A stretch of DNA of 64,000 bases, taken from NCBI GenBank assembly GCA_021292165.1, contig CM037877.1:129822274-129886273 (forward strand), in the 5' to 3' direction. A model generated the notes under the pieces. It did no database searches. It had not been told where the DNA came from and worked only from the letters and a program-made list of their open reading frames with translations. Positions 48,057 through 60,362 of the stretch are shown here, piece by piece; the stretch's first letter is position 1, and the number at the start of each line of letters is the position of its first letter. This stretch comes from Shinisaurus crocodilurus (taxonomy: Eukaryota; Chordata; Lepidosauria; Squamata; Shinisauridae). The position numbers and the translations under genes were made by a program.

Positions 48057-48585
48057 GCTTAGAGGTAAGCTAAGAAGTTGGCTGCTTCGGGTAGCTGTCC
48101 AAGGGCATTACGGTTAAAGGGGCAGAGGCTGGGCATGCCAGTACTTGAGCAGCCACAGCAGAATTGGAAGGGGTCTGTCCGTCCATGGCTCAGAGGAGGA
48201 AACCCTTCCATGGTTTCCACAATGAATGGGTGGCTGGCGAAAGAAGTTGGTATTTTTGTGGCTGTTTTGCTGCTTTCGCAGCACCCGCAGGCACACGCTC
48301 TCCCTGTCTAGCTCTGGCTTCGTGCTCCTGTAGCCCAAAGCATTTGGCATCAAACGGCTGCTGTGAGGAGGAAGAAGAAGGGGAAATGGATGACTCTGGG
48401 CCATGCTCCTTCCACTCCAGCCTGCCTTGCTAGCTCCCCTCTGGGTCCTACTGCAGGTGCAATTGTAACTAGTTTCAGCAAATTGCATTCTGTCAGGAAG
48501 GGTTTGAGAAGCAGAGACTTCTGCTCTTATGGCACTTGGGTACTCTATCCAGTATGGTAATGAAGGACAGGTGGTGGTAGCAGAG

Positions 48586-48952
48586 AGCCAGTGTGGCATA
48601 GTGGTTAGAGCAGGGCTCTCTGGGTCCCCAGATGTTGCTGGCCTACAGCTCTCAGCATACCCAGCCAGCATGGCTAATGGCAAGGGATTCTGGGAGCTGT
48701 AGTCCAGCAACATCTGGGGACCCAAGGTTGGAGAGCCCCGGGTTAGAGTGTTGGACTGGGGCTGGGGAGATCTGGGTTCTAGTCCCCACTCGGCCATGGA
48801 GCTCACTGGGTGACTTTGGGCCAGTCACTGACTCTCCGCCTAACCTACCTCACAGGGTTGTTGTGAGGATAAAATGGAGAGGAGGATTATGTAAGCCACC
48901 TTGGGTTCCCTGCAGGAAAAAAGGTGGGATGTAAATATAATAAATAAATAAA
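48586..48952 (+). mobile_element. tRNA-derived SINE, copy 4, interrupted in its A-box region
   Basis: The head GCCAGTGTGGCATAGTGGTT and the continuation TTAGAGTGTTGGACTGGGG are separated by a 130-bp hAT MITE (48611-48740). Downstream come CTGGGTTCTAGTCCCC (B box), TGGGTGACTTTGGGCC, CTCACAGGGTTGTTGTGAGG and the AATAAATAAATA tail. The 5' and 3' halves align with the uninterrupted copies. Confidence 0.9.
48611..48740. mobile_element. Palindromic hAT-type MITE (family A), copy 7, nested in a SINE
   Basis: Flanked by an exact GGTTAGAG duplication (48603-48610 and 48741-48748) made of SINE sequence. The left end CAGGGCTCTC has lost the next seven bases (CAACCTT) and the right end is GGAGAGCCCCG. 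It gives a relative age: SINE first, MITE later. Confidence 0.92.
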
Positions 48953-51734
48953 TCTGCATAAGCCTGCTTGTGACCTGCAGGGGAGAAGAGAGTTTTATTT
49001 TCAACATAATCTTTTTCCTCCTGGAGCTGGCAGAAGCAGGCCATGTCCTGGCAGAGCACAGGGAGATACTGCAGGCAGAACCTGTACACCGATGATGTGT
49101 TACAAACATATGCATTTGGGAATGGATCCCTTGAGTAGTGGCTTATACTTGCTGGTATTCAGGTGTTCATGTTCAAGGAGCAGGGTGGTGATGTGGCAAA
49201 AGCCTTGCCTGGATGCCCCGCTCCCTAGTCACAGATAATTTGGATGGTTTCCTCCAGAATCTGTATTACTGCCCTCTCCCACCAGGGGCAGCATTCATTT
49301 TGAATTAATTTGTGTTCAGAAAGTGCTGAAGATTTTTCATTGGAAATTTAACTAATGAAAGTATATGCCCAGTTATTAAATGAAAAACAGGCAGCTGGTG
49401 CATTTGTGTTAGCTTGGTTTGTGGGGGCGATGCTTCTGGTCAGCCCCTGTGGTGGAAGGGTGGGACTAGAAGCAGGCAAGATCAGGCCTGCCCAGGTAGA
49501 AGGGTCGGTAGTGAAGGCTAGCCCAACTACTAGTAGGCAATTCTAGTGTTTTTCGCATGGTGGGCTCCACAGCACCGGGGCAGAAGGCTCTCTACACATG
49601 CATCTCTGCATGCAAGGCCACCAACCAGTTCCTGTGCACTGTCACAGGTGACTTGGGTTGCCAGTGAATCTAATTGCTAAAATCCAATTGCAGCACTTGA
49701 CAGATGCAATAGAGTGGCATGGCCTGGGCATCTAGAGAAGGCCTGGGGGCAGAGCGCTGGGTCTGCTTGATTTGTGTTTCCTCCTTTTGAACGTCACTGC
49801 TTTTGTGCAGCAACACAAGCATAATATATGGATGGTGGGCTTGTGTCTAGATAAACTTGTTCATTTAAGCATTTATATAGTCTGCCCTTTAAACTTGGGC
49901 AGCTTACAAAAAGGCAACAAAATACAATAATAGAGCATAATACAATTGCAACAATAATAAAGACTTGCAGTAACCAAGAACAGGTTTTTGTTTTAAAGCC
50001 CAGACACTGGAGATGAAACACACATACCTAGAAAAATAGGTCTTTGCTAGGTGCTGGAACAGCATCAAGGATGGCACCAAGAGAGCCTCCCTGGGGAAAG
50101 TATTCCATAAATTGGGTTGTCACAAAAGGGAAGCTTATCCCAATTTGTCCTCTGATGCATGCATGCATGAATGATGGGACTACCTGAAGGTGACTTCAAA
50201 GCAGAGGTAGGTTGGATTGCTTTTCACCAGCATGATACCCTGGTTTCTTTGAGGGAGATCAGGTGTCCCTAGTGGCCCCCCAGTTTTGCAAGTGCCCCCC
50301 CCCCCACTGCTAGCATTGGGGAAAACCTTCAAAACTGGAGGGGATTCCCACTGATGGGAGGGAGGGCTCGGTCTGATACGTTTCAAAGTAACGTCAAACT
50401 TGCGTACCCCCAGCACTGAGAATCCTCCCCCCAAGTTTTGCTGCTCCCTGAGGTGCTAGCAACTTGGGGTCAATGGCAAAACCAAGGGTACACTTGGGAC
50501 TTGCAATCACACTGACACCCCCAGGGATCCTGCTGGAAATGGGGCAATTGAGGGGGTGGCCCCTAAAACACCCTTTTCTGCATGATTCTCAGGTTTTTTG
50601 GGGGAGGATTCGTACCCCTGGGCTATCCACACTTGAAAAAGTGAGGGCAGCACATGAGTACCCCCCGAACCCCCAAAAGTTTCTGCTGCTAAGGGCCCTT
50701 CCTACACCACCTCCTTTTTTCCAGCCTTGCAAAGTGCTACAATATTCATTTTTGGTGGGTACACTTGCTGGGAGACAAATGACTTGCTGGTAGGACTGGA
50801 CTTTACAGCTGGCTAGAAGAAATAATGGCTGGCTGCAAAGTACAGCCAGCCACCATTTTCTGACCCATCAAAATATTCACATCTTCAGCTGAAACTGATT
50901 CCAGTTCATTTGAAAGCACAAATTACCCAGTTGCAAGAAGCCAGTCAGCTGCTTCTCCATAATAAAATAATGCTATCACAGGCAGGTTCATTTTATTCTG
51001 TTTTACTGTTCACCACCACCAGCCAATAAACATTTTCAAAATCATATAATCATATTACGGAGTATGTGCATCATTACATTACACTTGTATTCTGCTGCCC
51101 CTCTGCTCCCAACTGCCTCAAGTGCAGACTGTCCTCTTGCAGCAGCATCTCAAAAAAGCCATTACATGAGTATATCTTAATCACAATTTCCCTGACCAAT
51201 TTCCATTTCCCTGACTTTCCAGAAAGTGGCAATGCTGAAAGGTATTCTATGCCACAAAGGTCACTTGTCTCCCCATTGACAAAGCTGGATAAAGGAACAA
51301 CCCCAACCTGAATTTGTTGTATTATGCAACTCCATGCAGTGAACATCACTAACCTGGCCAGATGAGTCACCTACTGTAACCTTGTCTTGGCTGGACTCAG
51401 CTTTAGTTTATTGACACTCACCTAGTCTTAACTTCAGTTATCAACCGATTTAGCACTTACCCTGCCTCTCCTGCACTAGAGGAACATGAAAAACAGATTT
51501 TGGTGTCATCAACATACGGTTGTCACTTCACTCCAAATCCCCAGATGACCTCTCAGCGGTTTCATAGAGATTTTGAACAGCAGATGGGATGGGATGAAGC
51601 CTATAACATTAACATCACTGGGTCAAATCCTCCAGCACCACCTCCTGACATCAGCCATCTAGATGACAGAACCATTAGGGGGCTCCAGTTCACAATCCAG
51701 ACAGTCCATCTGGAAGGATATCATGTTTGATGGT
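48953..51734. other. Intergenic DNA with degraded repeat pieces
   Basis: 49850-50120 (CTGCCCTTTAAACTTGGGCA, AGTATTCCATAAATTGGG) reads like an old LINE 3' end on the - strand. 50200-50720 is C-rich with repeated CCCCCAAGTTTTG-like blocks. 51500-51730 (GGTGTCATCAACATACGG, TTGAACAGCAGATGGGATGG) resembles a degraded LINE UTR. No gene is convincing. Confidence 0.4.
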
Positions 51735-52152
51735 ATCAAAAGTTAAGCCACTCTGTTTTTGGCCGGGGAAACCAGAGCAACAGGGCTGTTTAAGCCCTGT
51801 TGCCCTGGTTCCTCCCGCCAAAACAGAGCACGGGCGGGGCTCCGGAAACAGCACGGAGAAGGTAGGTGTCGGGGGGGGGGAGGCAGCGCGGAGGCGAAGC
51901 GAGGGGAGGCGGCGCAGAGGTGAGGCGAGGTGGGGGGGGAGGCGGCGCGGAGGCGAGGCAAGGTGGGGGGGAGGCGCCCAGGCTCGGCCCCACCACTACT
52001 CCGGGCGCAATCCCCCGCACTGACCTGGCTTTCTCGGTGAGGCGGGCAGGGCAGGAGCGCGCCGGCAGCGAAGAGGAGCGCAGCGGTCTGCGCCCTCTTC
52101 CGCTACGCGCCCTAGGCAACAGCCTAGTTGGCCTAGCGGTAGCGCCGGACCT
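51735..52152. mobile_element. CpG-rich element with hAT-like right end
   Basis: Begins with a palindrome (AACCAGAGCAACAGGGCTG facing AGCCCTGTTGCCCTGGTT, 51768-51808). A GGAGGCGGCGCGGAGGCGAG-type minisatellite follows at 51880-51975. It ends CCTAGGCAACAGCCTAGTTG, GCGGTAGCGCCGGACCTG, a right end common to hAT-like MITEs. Despite its CpG content no gene follows, so it is read as a repeat and not a promoter. The matching left end was not found. Confidence 0.5.
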
Positions 52153-53586
52153 GCATGCATGAGAATTGACAGGGTCTCTCTCTCACTGTCCTCCCAGCAT
52201 AGGAGGATGACCAAGGTGGTTTCTGTGCCAGAAGCAGGTCTAAAGCCCGGTTCAAATGGATCTGGATAACTTGTCTCATCCAAAAGTACCTGGAGATGCA
52301 CTGCATCTGCTTGTATACAATCTTCCGAGTGCAAGGAGGGTGGCTTCAGGAATAGGCCTGTGCTACTGTGGGCCAGCTCCCAACATGCATACACACACAC
52401 ACGCGTCAGGTTTTTTGTTTATTTTTTTTAAAAAAGGTTTATTGGGAATTCGGATAACAGAAGGGAAAAAATGCTTAATTTCTTCCAACAATTCTAAGCC
52501 AAGCCCCCCACTTTTGTTTAGCCCCTCATGCTCCTCTTTACAGCATATAGGCTACAAGGAGGGTTCTAACTTCTTCACAAATTGTTGCAGTTGCATTATA
52601 TATAAACTGGTTGTTCCTTCTAAGTGTCCACCTGCCCCATAACCATTACATGAGATCCTGCAGAGGGTTGGGGGAGCAGTTCCGAAAACAACCTATGTGC
52701 TGGGGTGAGGGGAATACCCACGTTGTTGGAGGCAACTTCAAAAGATGAACATGAGTAGCTGAAGAGTCTGATGAATGGCCTAAGGGGGCCTTGCCCTCCC
52801 TGTTCCCCAGTATTCCAGCACAATCACATTTGCAAAGAATCTATGGCAAGGCCACACTTCTCTGGAGCAAGGAGGGATTAGCCTTAATGAGTACATGGTA
52901 CACCCTGATCTAGATTGATAACAGCATAAATAGACATGCAGGAGAATGCTAGAACTGGCTGAGCCCCAACCAAACACTGAGTCAGACCAGGGCAGCTTTG
53001 GAGTCCACTCTGAGGATGCCATTTTTAGAACAATCTTCTCTCTAACAGCAGCACGTGTAGCAGCAGTCTAGTCTATTTCTAATATTGCACTGATGGCTGG
53101 AGCATTTTCAGACAAATTCCAACCTGGTGTCTAGCAGCAGAGTTATTCCAGAGCATATATGGAGGTTGCTGAGAAAGCAGCATTGTGCTGTACCCAACTC
53201 CATACGGAATTTACGCTAAAGCAGCGGGAGTTGATAGGCAAAATGGTGGCTAGGTTCCAGGACAAACTGTGGCTAGGTTCCAGGACAAATTCTGAAAGCC
53301 AGAACTTGACGGGCAATGCAAAATCAGATGTGCTAAACAGACCATTTCTGATGCCTGTCTCAGAGAGGAGTGGGGATCTCTAGTGTGCTCTGGTTTTCTT
53401 CTTCCTCTTCCTCCTCTTGTTTCTGGGCACTTGGATGTCTCAATTTTCTTCATGGCTCATACAAGAACATGGTCACATGATGGCGGAGATGAGTGTAGGT
53501 TGTTGGGACATCCCCTATGGTGACACACACAAAACAGGGGTATTAAGACTCCCTCCAGCCCCTTCCTCCCAAAGCTCACCTTAGAC
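52153..53586. other. Intergenic DNA, no gene seen
   Basis: A short exact repeat GTGGCTAGGTTCCAGGACAAA occurs twice in tandem fashion near 53247-53289. Otherwise nothing is recognised. Confidence 0.4.
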
Positions 53587-53722
53587 CAGGGTTCTCCAAC
53601 CTTGGGTCCCCAGATGTTGCTGGTCTACAGCTCCCAGCATACCCAGTCAGCATGGCTAATGGCAAGGAATTCTGGGAGCTGTAGTCCAGCAACATCTAGG
53701 GACCCAAGGTTGGAGAGCCCTG
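53587..53722. mobile_element. Palindromic hAT-type MITE (family A), copy 8
   Basis: A 136-bp palindrome from CAGGGTTCTCCAACC to GGTTGGAGAGCCCTG with exact CCTTAGAC duplications (53579-53586 and 53723-53730). Confidence 0.92.
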
Positions 53723-53730
53723 CCTTAGAC

Positions 53731-54204
53731 AGTGAGAGGTTGTTAAGGCTAAAGAGACATAAGAATATTCATCTTATTTGACCAAGGGCAGTATCCAATA
53801 CTACTGCTGCACCTCCGCTAGTTCCTTTGTGCCCACAGGACCTACCACTAGCACAATAGGAACTAGCACTTCCGAAAGCAACCCAGAACAGGACAGGTCA
53901 CCAGAGCTACTTTCTGTGAGCTCCACTGACCTGCCTCATTCTGGAAACAAGCATTTCCATTCTTTTCAGTTGCAAGAGGAACCTCTAGGCTCTAGGACAT
54001 GTATTTTAAGGATTTGAAAGAGATGAGTTAGACTATAAAAATGAAAAGGTCTACCCATGGCTAAGTCAATCTAAGCATGAAAAGAAAACAGTGGGGTTTC
54101 AAGAATCCTCTAGTTATCCCTCAAATCCAGAAAGCAGTAATGAATGGGCACCACAGGCTGATGGGCACCACAGATATGAGCTTTTACAGGACACAGTATA
54201 ATAA
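53731..54204. other. Intergenic DNA, no gene seen
   Basis: A degraded palindrome (CAGTATCCAATACTACTGC, CTAGTTCC facing GGAACTAG) lies at about 53788-53885, like the short MITEs at 2140 and 38784. No gene. Confidence 0.4.
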
Positions 54205-56036
54205 ATTATTGGTCCTTGGAGTACAATAAAATGACCTTTTCAATTAAACACACAGTGTTAAAACATTGGTATTTGGTTAAACATATCCCAGAATGGGATA
54301 ATATAACTCAGAGTGTATTAACTCAGTGGCAATTTCGATGTTGCCCAGTTTTTATTACTTACTTGGGAATACTTATCCCTAGAGACATATCCCAAATGAT
54401 TAAACTTAATTAGAATAAGTTGATTAATGAAATCCGACGGGATATAGACTGATGGGCATCTCTTAAGCTGAGTCTGTGGGGTAAGGTTAATACACTTAAG
54501 ATGAATATTATACCTAGAATTGTATATGTTTTACGTGGGAATCCTCTATTTATACCTGGCAATTATTTTCAAAAACTTAATGCTTTGCTTTGCAAATTTT
54601 TCTGGGGTTCCTCACCTCCATGAATAACTTGCAACTAAAGAAGGTGGGTTTGGTTTTCCAGATCTTGCCTTATATCATAGGGCTTATTTGTTGACTAGTT
54701 CTAAATTCTGGTATTTTCCACCTTAGCTTATCCACCTTGGTCAGTTTTGGAATACTTATGTCTGGATTCTCTCTCCAAATGGATGGCATTAGGGTCTTGC
54801 TACACTAAACAGACAGGGTGCCTCCTACAATCATGGCAGTTAGAGAGGTGTGGTGTATTACCGTATATCTCGTCAATTACAGTTTGACCCATTTTCTCAT
54901 GCTAAACTGACTTTATGGGGTAATCCGGATTTAAAAATTGGTAAGAAAACGTTCCTGTGGCAGACTTGGGCTGACAGGATAATTTTTACTTTCGATCAAT
55001 TAGTGAGTGTAGATGATGAGTTTTTGTCATTTTTGGCTTTGTGTACTAAATATAACTTGCCTGCCCAGTTGAATGGCAATACTTGCAACTGCAACAGTTT
55101 GTTAGAATCTAGGTTTGGTCCAGCTGCTTTTACAGCTTCAGAGCCTCCTTTGCTATTGGAGGCATTGATTGAGGCTGAGCAGTTATATCGACCTACGATT
55201 CATGTTTATAAATACTTATCATCAGTGAATAAGTATGATACAGAGTCTTAAAGATGAGTGGAATAGGGAATTAGATGGTCTTGTGTTGCCTAATCACTGG
55301 AACATTGTTTTTGCCTCTGTGTCAGAAGGGTCTATGGATCTTAGGTTACGTCTTATTCAGCAAAAAATTTGTTTCGTGTTTATTGGACACCACAATGTCT
55401 TTTAAATAAAGGTTTGTCTAAGTCAGCTAAATGCTGGAGGTGTAATACTGTGAATGCTTTGTTTACCCATATGTTTTGGCAATGCCCAGTGGTTGCTTCT
55501 TTTTGAGTAAAGGTCATAGTACGGATAAATCTAGTATTAGAATGCTCTTTAATATTTACCGATGCGCACGTTCTTTTAAATTCTATACCTGCGGTATGGA
55601 ATTTATCACAAGGACAATGCATGTCGATTTTCTGCACTCTCTTGACAGCCAAAAGACTGATATTACAACACTGGAAAGATAAATGCTCACCTCCTATAAC
55701 ACAATGGATTGAGGACCTAATAACGCTTTCAACATTTGAGCGGGTGGTATTTAGACACCTCCTGAGGATGAATAAATACTTGGATATTTGGTCTGCTTTT
55801 TCTGAAGCTTATGCATAACTATTTTTATGGATAACTACATACTTTTTGATACTTATGGATATATATTTCATACATATTTACTGTAAATGATCCATTTATA
55901 ATACTGTAAGAAAACTGTATTTTTTGTTGTTGTTCTTTTCTCTCTCTCTCTCTCTCTCTCCTTTTTTAAAAATTGTTTTTGTTTTGGTGTAATTCACATT
56001 TTTAAAAACTAATAAAATGTTTTTTTAAAAAAGATA
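54205..56036 (+). mobile_element. L1-type LINE 3' end
   Basis: Frames from 54216 onward encode the C-terminal part of L1 ORF2: KHWYLVKHIPEWDN, FITYLGILIPRDISQ, LSLWGKVNTLKMNI, GNYFQKLNALLCKFFW, then a 133-codon frame (54850-55251) and a CX3C/HMFWQCP-like ending near 55440-55500. Several frameshifts and stops are present. A (CT)n tract at 55937-55960 and an A-rich AATAAAATGTTTTTTAAAA end close the element. Confidence 0.75.
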
Positions 56037-56600
56037 TCCCAGGATATCACAATCCACCTATCATAGGGTACTATAGATCGTTCAATAACAAGGACAAAGT
56101 GGTGCATTCAGATTTGGTTCATGACAGAATCAGGCCCTCCATCACACATGGCCATTTCAAATGTGGTTCATGCTCATGTTGTACTGGATCTCTACAGCTG
56201 AAGCGATCAGTCAATCCCCGTGATGGGAAGTCTTTTATGCTAAGAGATTTCATGACTTGTCAATCTAATAATGTAATTTATATGATCTCATGTCCCTGTT
56301 CAATGATATATGCAGGACAAACAAGCAGAACTCTCAAGTCATGAATCAATAAACATGAAAGCAAGCTAAGAACTAGCGTGTTTGAGGCTCTGTTAACATC
56401 ACATTTCATGGAATATAATTCACTGGAGGAATTGAGATTTATAACAAATAAAGAAATACACATATCACGGTATAAAGGATAGGATCCTCATTTATTATTG
56501 TGTCAGCAGGAAGTGTTTTGGATCATTACCTTGAAACCTGTAGCCCCTAATGGGCTTAATGAAAAATTTGGCATCAGCATTTGTGTAGACAGCATACATT
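56037..56600 (+). mobile_element. Penelope-like element fragment (GIY-YIG endonuclease)
   Basis: A frame running through 56344 reads PIIGYYRSFNNKDKVV, VHDRIRPSITHGHFKCG, SCSCC, then DGKSFMLRDFMTC and NVIYMISCPCSMIYAGQTSR, the C-terminal GIY-YIG domain of Penelope-like retroelements with its preceding cysteine cluster. After a stop at 56342 related sequence continues (NSLEELRFITNKEIHI). It begins exactly where the L1 A-rich tail ends. The RT part is missing. Confidence 0.85.
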
Positions 56601-56939
56601 ATATAGCATCTCTTTCCAGGTACGAATACTGTTGCATTCTTTTCAACCAACCTGGTGATCAGTCTTAAATGCAATGCATTAAGGATAGGTTCACCTGTGG
56701 GATTGCAAGGGCCTATCTCATTTTGACTAGAGGAATAAGAGGCAGCAGCTCTCTTTCTGAGAGAACCAGAAGAAGAGGAAGCACAAATCTGGCAACTTTT
56801 GTGATTATCCCTGAGAGGTTGATGGCCAACATGACACCATGTTCTTGGTCATAAAACCACTGCCAGTCCAAAAGGGATGTGATAGAAGTTTGAGTGTTTT
56901 TCTCATAGTTATGGGAAGTATGCTCAATTTCAGTAACAT
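56601..56939. other. Intergenic DNA, no gene seen
   Basis: No recognisable coding or repeat features. Confidence 0.35.
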
Positions 56940-57990
56940 GATCACTTTGGTGGTGGTAGCCTCACAAGTAGGACATGAATGCAATAGCCCCCTTCTACAG
57001 CAGCAACTGGTGTGTAGAGGCATACTGCCTCCAATACTGGAGGCATATATAACCATCGGACTAGTAGACATCGATATAGCCTTCTCCTCCATGAATTTGT
57101 CGAATCCCCTTTTAAAGCCATCCAAGCTGGTGGCCATCACTACATCTTGTGGCAGCGAACACTACATTTGCCATAATGACATATCTCTCCATCATGCCCC
57201 CCCATCCTCCTCTGTTGCATCATCAAAAGGACAAGTGGGGTTGAACATACCTCCAGGTTAGTCCTTGCTTTCCTCAGCACATCATGTGTCCTTGTCACTG
57301 TAACAAAGAAATGATCAGTCTTAGCCCTAACAGTTTCTTCCTCCCCCTCTTCACCCGGATTAAGAACATAAAAAGAACCATGCTGGATCAGACCAAGGGC
57401 CTATCTAGTCCAGCAATCTGTTTCCACAGTGGCCAGCCAGATGCCTATGGGAAACCCACAAGCAGGAAATGAGTGCTATTTAACTCCTCCCTCCAGCTTG
57501 TGTTCCCCAGCAACTGGTATTCAGAGCCATACACACCTTGCTTTCTAAGCTAAACAGCCCCAAATGTTTCCTCATAGGGGAGTTGCTCTGGGAGCTCCTT
57601 GATAACTTTGGTTGCCCTTTTCTGCACTTTTCCCAATACTACAGTATCCTTTTTTAGGTGCAGTGACCAGAACTGTACACAGTGTTGTTGCACCATTTGT
57701 GTAAGGGCATTATGATATTGGCAGTTTTATTTTTATTCCTTTTCTAATAATCCTCAACATGGAATTTGCCTTCTCCACAGCAGCCACACACCGGGTCAAC
57801 ATTTTCATCGAGCTGCCTGCCACAACCTCAAGATCTCTTTCTTGGTCAGTCATCACCAGCTCAGACCCCGTCAGTGTATATGTGAAGTTAGGATTTTTTG
57901 CCCCAATATGCATCACTACACGGAACTGTATTTGCCATTTAGATCCCCATCCCCCCAGTTTGGAGAGATGCTTTTGGAGCTAAATAATTT
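56940..57990 (-). mobile_element. CR1-like LINE 3' pieces
   Basis: 57531-57916 on the - strand encodes VMTDQERDLEVVAGSSMKM and EKANSMLRIIRKGIKIKLP, an ORF2 C-terminal segment of a divergent CR1. 57362-57530 is the 3'-end module (CATGCTGGATCAGACCAAGG, CCCCAGCAACTGGTATTCAG). 56980-57190 has AATCCCCTTTTAAAGCCATC and TGGTGGCCATCACTACATC, a further CR1 3' UTR piece. At least two insertions are mixed here. Confidence 0.7.
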
Positions 57991-57999
57991 GGCGTTGTC

Positions 58000-59700
58000 A
58001 TCACCTTTTCTTTATTCCCTTGGCAGGCTCATTGTGAGATTTTCCTTTCTGATGGTATAACAGTTACACTATAACTATATTACAAACTTAAACTTTGGGT
58101 CATTCCCTCTCAGAAAAGGCTTGAATTTATTGGACATTGGACTTATTGGACATTGCCCTGACCCTGATGCCTTGGCTCTGGAATCCACACTTGTTCCAGA
58201 AGGCAAATTTAGCTGCCTGGAATGATAATGAGGCTCGGGAATGCCACACAGTGAAGAGCCACCTTGAATACGTGGCTGCGCCTTGATTAAAGTAAAAGCA
58301 GGGAACTCCTGGGAATGCCTGCCTCATTATCCTATCACCAGCCAGCCGCCTCCTGACAAGGGTACCCTTGAATTGGTCCGGTGGGGGAAATGGCTCAGTT
58401 CTGAAGTGTCCTGCCCTACCTACCAGGTCAGCGAGGTCAAAGCCCAGGCACCTCCTTCCTAAGCATCCCGAGTGAGGCTCCTTTTGTTCTAAATCCTGGG
58501 CCAGGCTACCTTGAATAGCTAGCCAGATTAGTCAAGAGGCGGCGAGCCTCCCTGCGCCTCCTGTTCAGGAGTTAGGTCCAAGCCTTTGAGCCCTTTGTTT
58601 TGATCCAGCCTGGGTCCAGCCGCTGAGCAATACTTTGTGCAAAACACTATAGCTGCCTTGGTGTCTGGGCAGACTTGGTTCACCCTTACACTCCTCCGTC
58701 AGCCTGCTTGGACATCAGGCATGCTGCTTTGTCTTAGCTCCAAGATTGAGCCCGGGGTCCAGCTAGGCTTTCCATATCGCTCCTCATGACCCTTTTCTAG
58801 CACACTTTCCTACCCAGCAGCCAAGTCCACGATTACCAGGCCGGGAGTCCTTAGTGCTTTTGTCTCAAACCATCTCATTTGCCCAGCGAAATCAGTTTGC
58901 CTTGCACACCCAGAGAGAGAAGGCCTTAACCCCTGGTAAAGCACCCGTTGGATCCAAGGTCAGGTTCCATACCTTGAGCCGTCGCTGGGGGTCTGTTGGA
59001 GGCTTGCGTCTAACGTATGAGTTGCTGGCCTTGGGGTCAATAGCAATTTTTTGGTGGTTGAGAAGTGAGTGTAAGGTGTGGGGAAATGGCTACCAAGATG
59101 TGTTAAATCTTTAATCTATTTGGGAAATGTTTAGCAGAAGTCCCGCTGGCAAGGCCCTCCATCTAAATCTATTTTTGACCAAATTGTTGTGGCCCCAGGG
59201 TCACGTTCTGTAAATTGGAACTAAAACAGAGACAACCAAGGGTGGTGTGTGTCCACAGGAGATTTACAATGCTTGACAACCCAATACAAAAATGAGGTTC
59301 TCCAAGTTCCCCTTTCCTCTGAGTCAGGCAATCACAGCCGCCTCGTGCTTTATTTCTTTTCCCTTCTTTTCAAAATTTCTGTCCCCGAGGGTCCTCATTT
59401 CACCACTACCCATGTTTCCCCTGGGCACAGGCCTCCAATTCCCCCTTCTGCCATATTTGGCAAATGCTAATTTCCCCAATCTGCATCTTTTCTATCTGTT
59501 AGTTAGGTCTGTTAAGAATACGTATACTGCCTCATGTACTGGGGGAGGGTGTACGAATGGAGCTATTTTCCTCCACTGTAACCTTTGCGCATGTGTGTGT
59601 TTGAGAATAATCTTTGTAAAAATAAATCTTGTGCTCTAAACTTAGAAGCAGCTATTCCCTATTTAAATAAGAGCTCAGTGCATAAATCTGCCATGTATGC
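58000..59700. other. Unexplained mixed-composition stretch
   Basis: C/T-rich sequence with scattered phrases repeated (ACCTTGAATA at 58263 and 58510; AATTGG/CCAATTC blocks), a TATTTAAATA near 59660 and AATAAA at 59623-59628. The pattern could be a long terminal repeat or an old retroelement UTR, but I found no paired LTR, primer-binding site or coding region. No gene can be supported. Confidence 0.3.
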
Positions 59701-60244
59701 ACCACACCTTTGGAAAAGTCCTTTTTTAGTCCTCCTACCTTCCATGTACATGTGAACCTTGCACGTCAAAGTTTGCACGTGTGCAACGGCTTGAGGCAAC
59801 AAATGCAAAGATGGGGGTGTATTAGAATTTTGCTCCTGTTTGCAACTGCGAACATGAGCAGGAACACAATTCTCAGGATATTTTTTTTTTGCAATTTCCC
59901 AAACTGGTGTTCACGTTCAGAAGTGCACATTTTTAAATGTGCATTTTTCTCAATCTAAAATGCACATTTTTCCCATTCAAAACCCCCTTGACGCTCACAT
60001 TTGGAAATGCAGATGAAGCAAGATGAGCTTCAAGGTTCAGAGAACCTCAATGAGTTTGAATACTGCAAGTTTGCCCATCCCTAGCAGCCTAGAGCAAAGG
60101 GTGATGAGGATATCCTGGCACGCAGGAAGAACCTAACCATAGGAATTACTAGCCCACTGTCTGTGCCTCGGGATGCCCTGACACCAGTACTAGCAAGCAA
60201 GTCACCACTATGCTCATCCATTGAGAAAGGGGAAGGTAACTTAC

Positions 60245-60362
60245 AGTGAGTGAGGATGAAGTTCTCCATGCTCTTCTTAACATGGCTAGCACTCTGCAGG
60301 CGATTCTCTTGCTCAACCAACTTGGCTTTGAGTACCTGGATCTCCTCCTTCGTCGATTGCTC
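60245..60362 (-). CDS. Candidate coding exon of an unidentified coiled-coil protein
   Basis: On the - strand a 118-nt open segment lies between a good acceptor (CTCTCCTTTTCAG) and an excellent donor (GTAAGT). It encodes EQSTKEEIQVLKAKLVEQEN and RLQSASHVKKSMENFILTH with a leucine/isoleucine heptad pattern, so a coiled coil. Neither the preceding nor the following exon was found in the window. It is not a transposon protein I recognise. It may belong to a gene running to the left on the - strand downstream of PRKAB2, or be a chance ORF. Confidence 0.5.
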
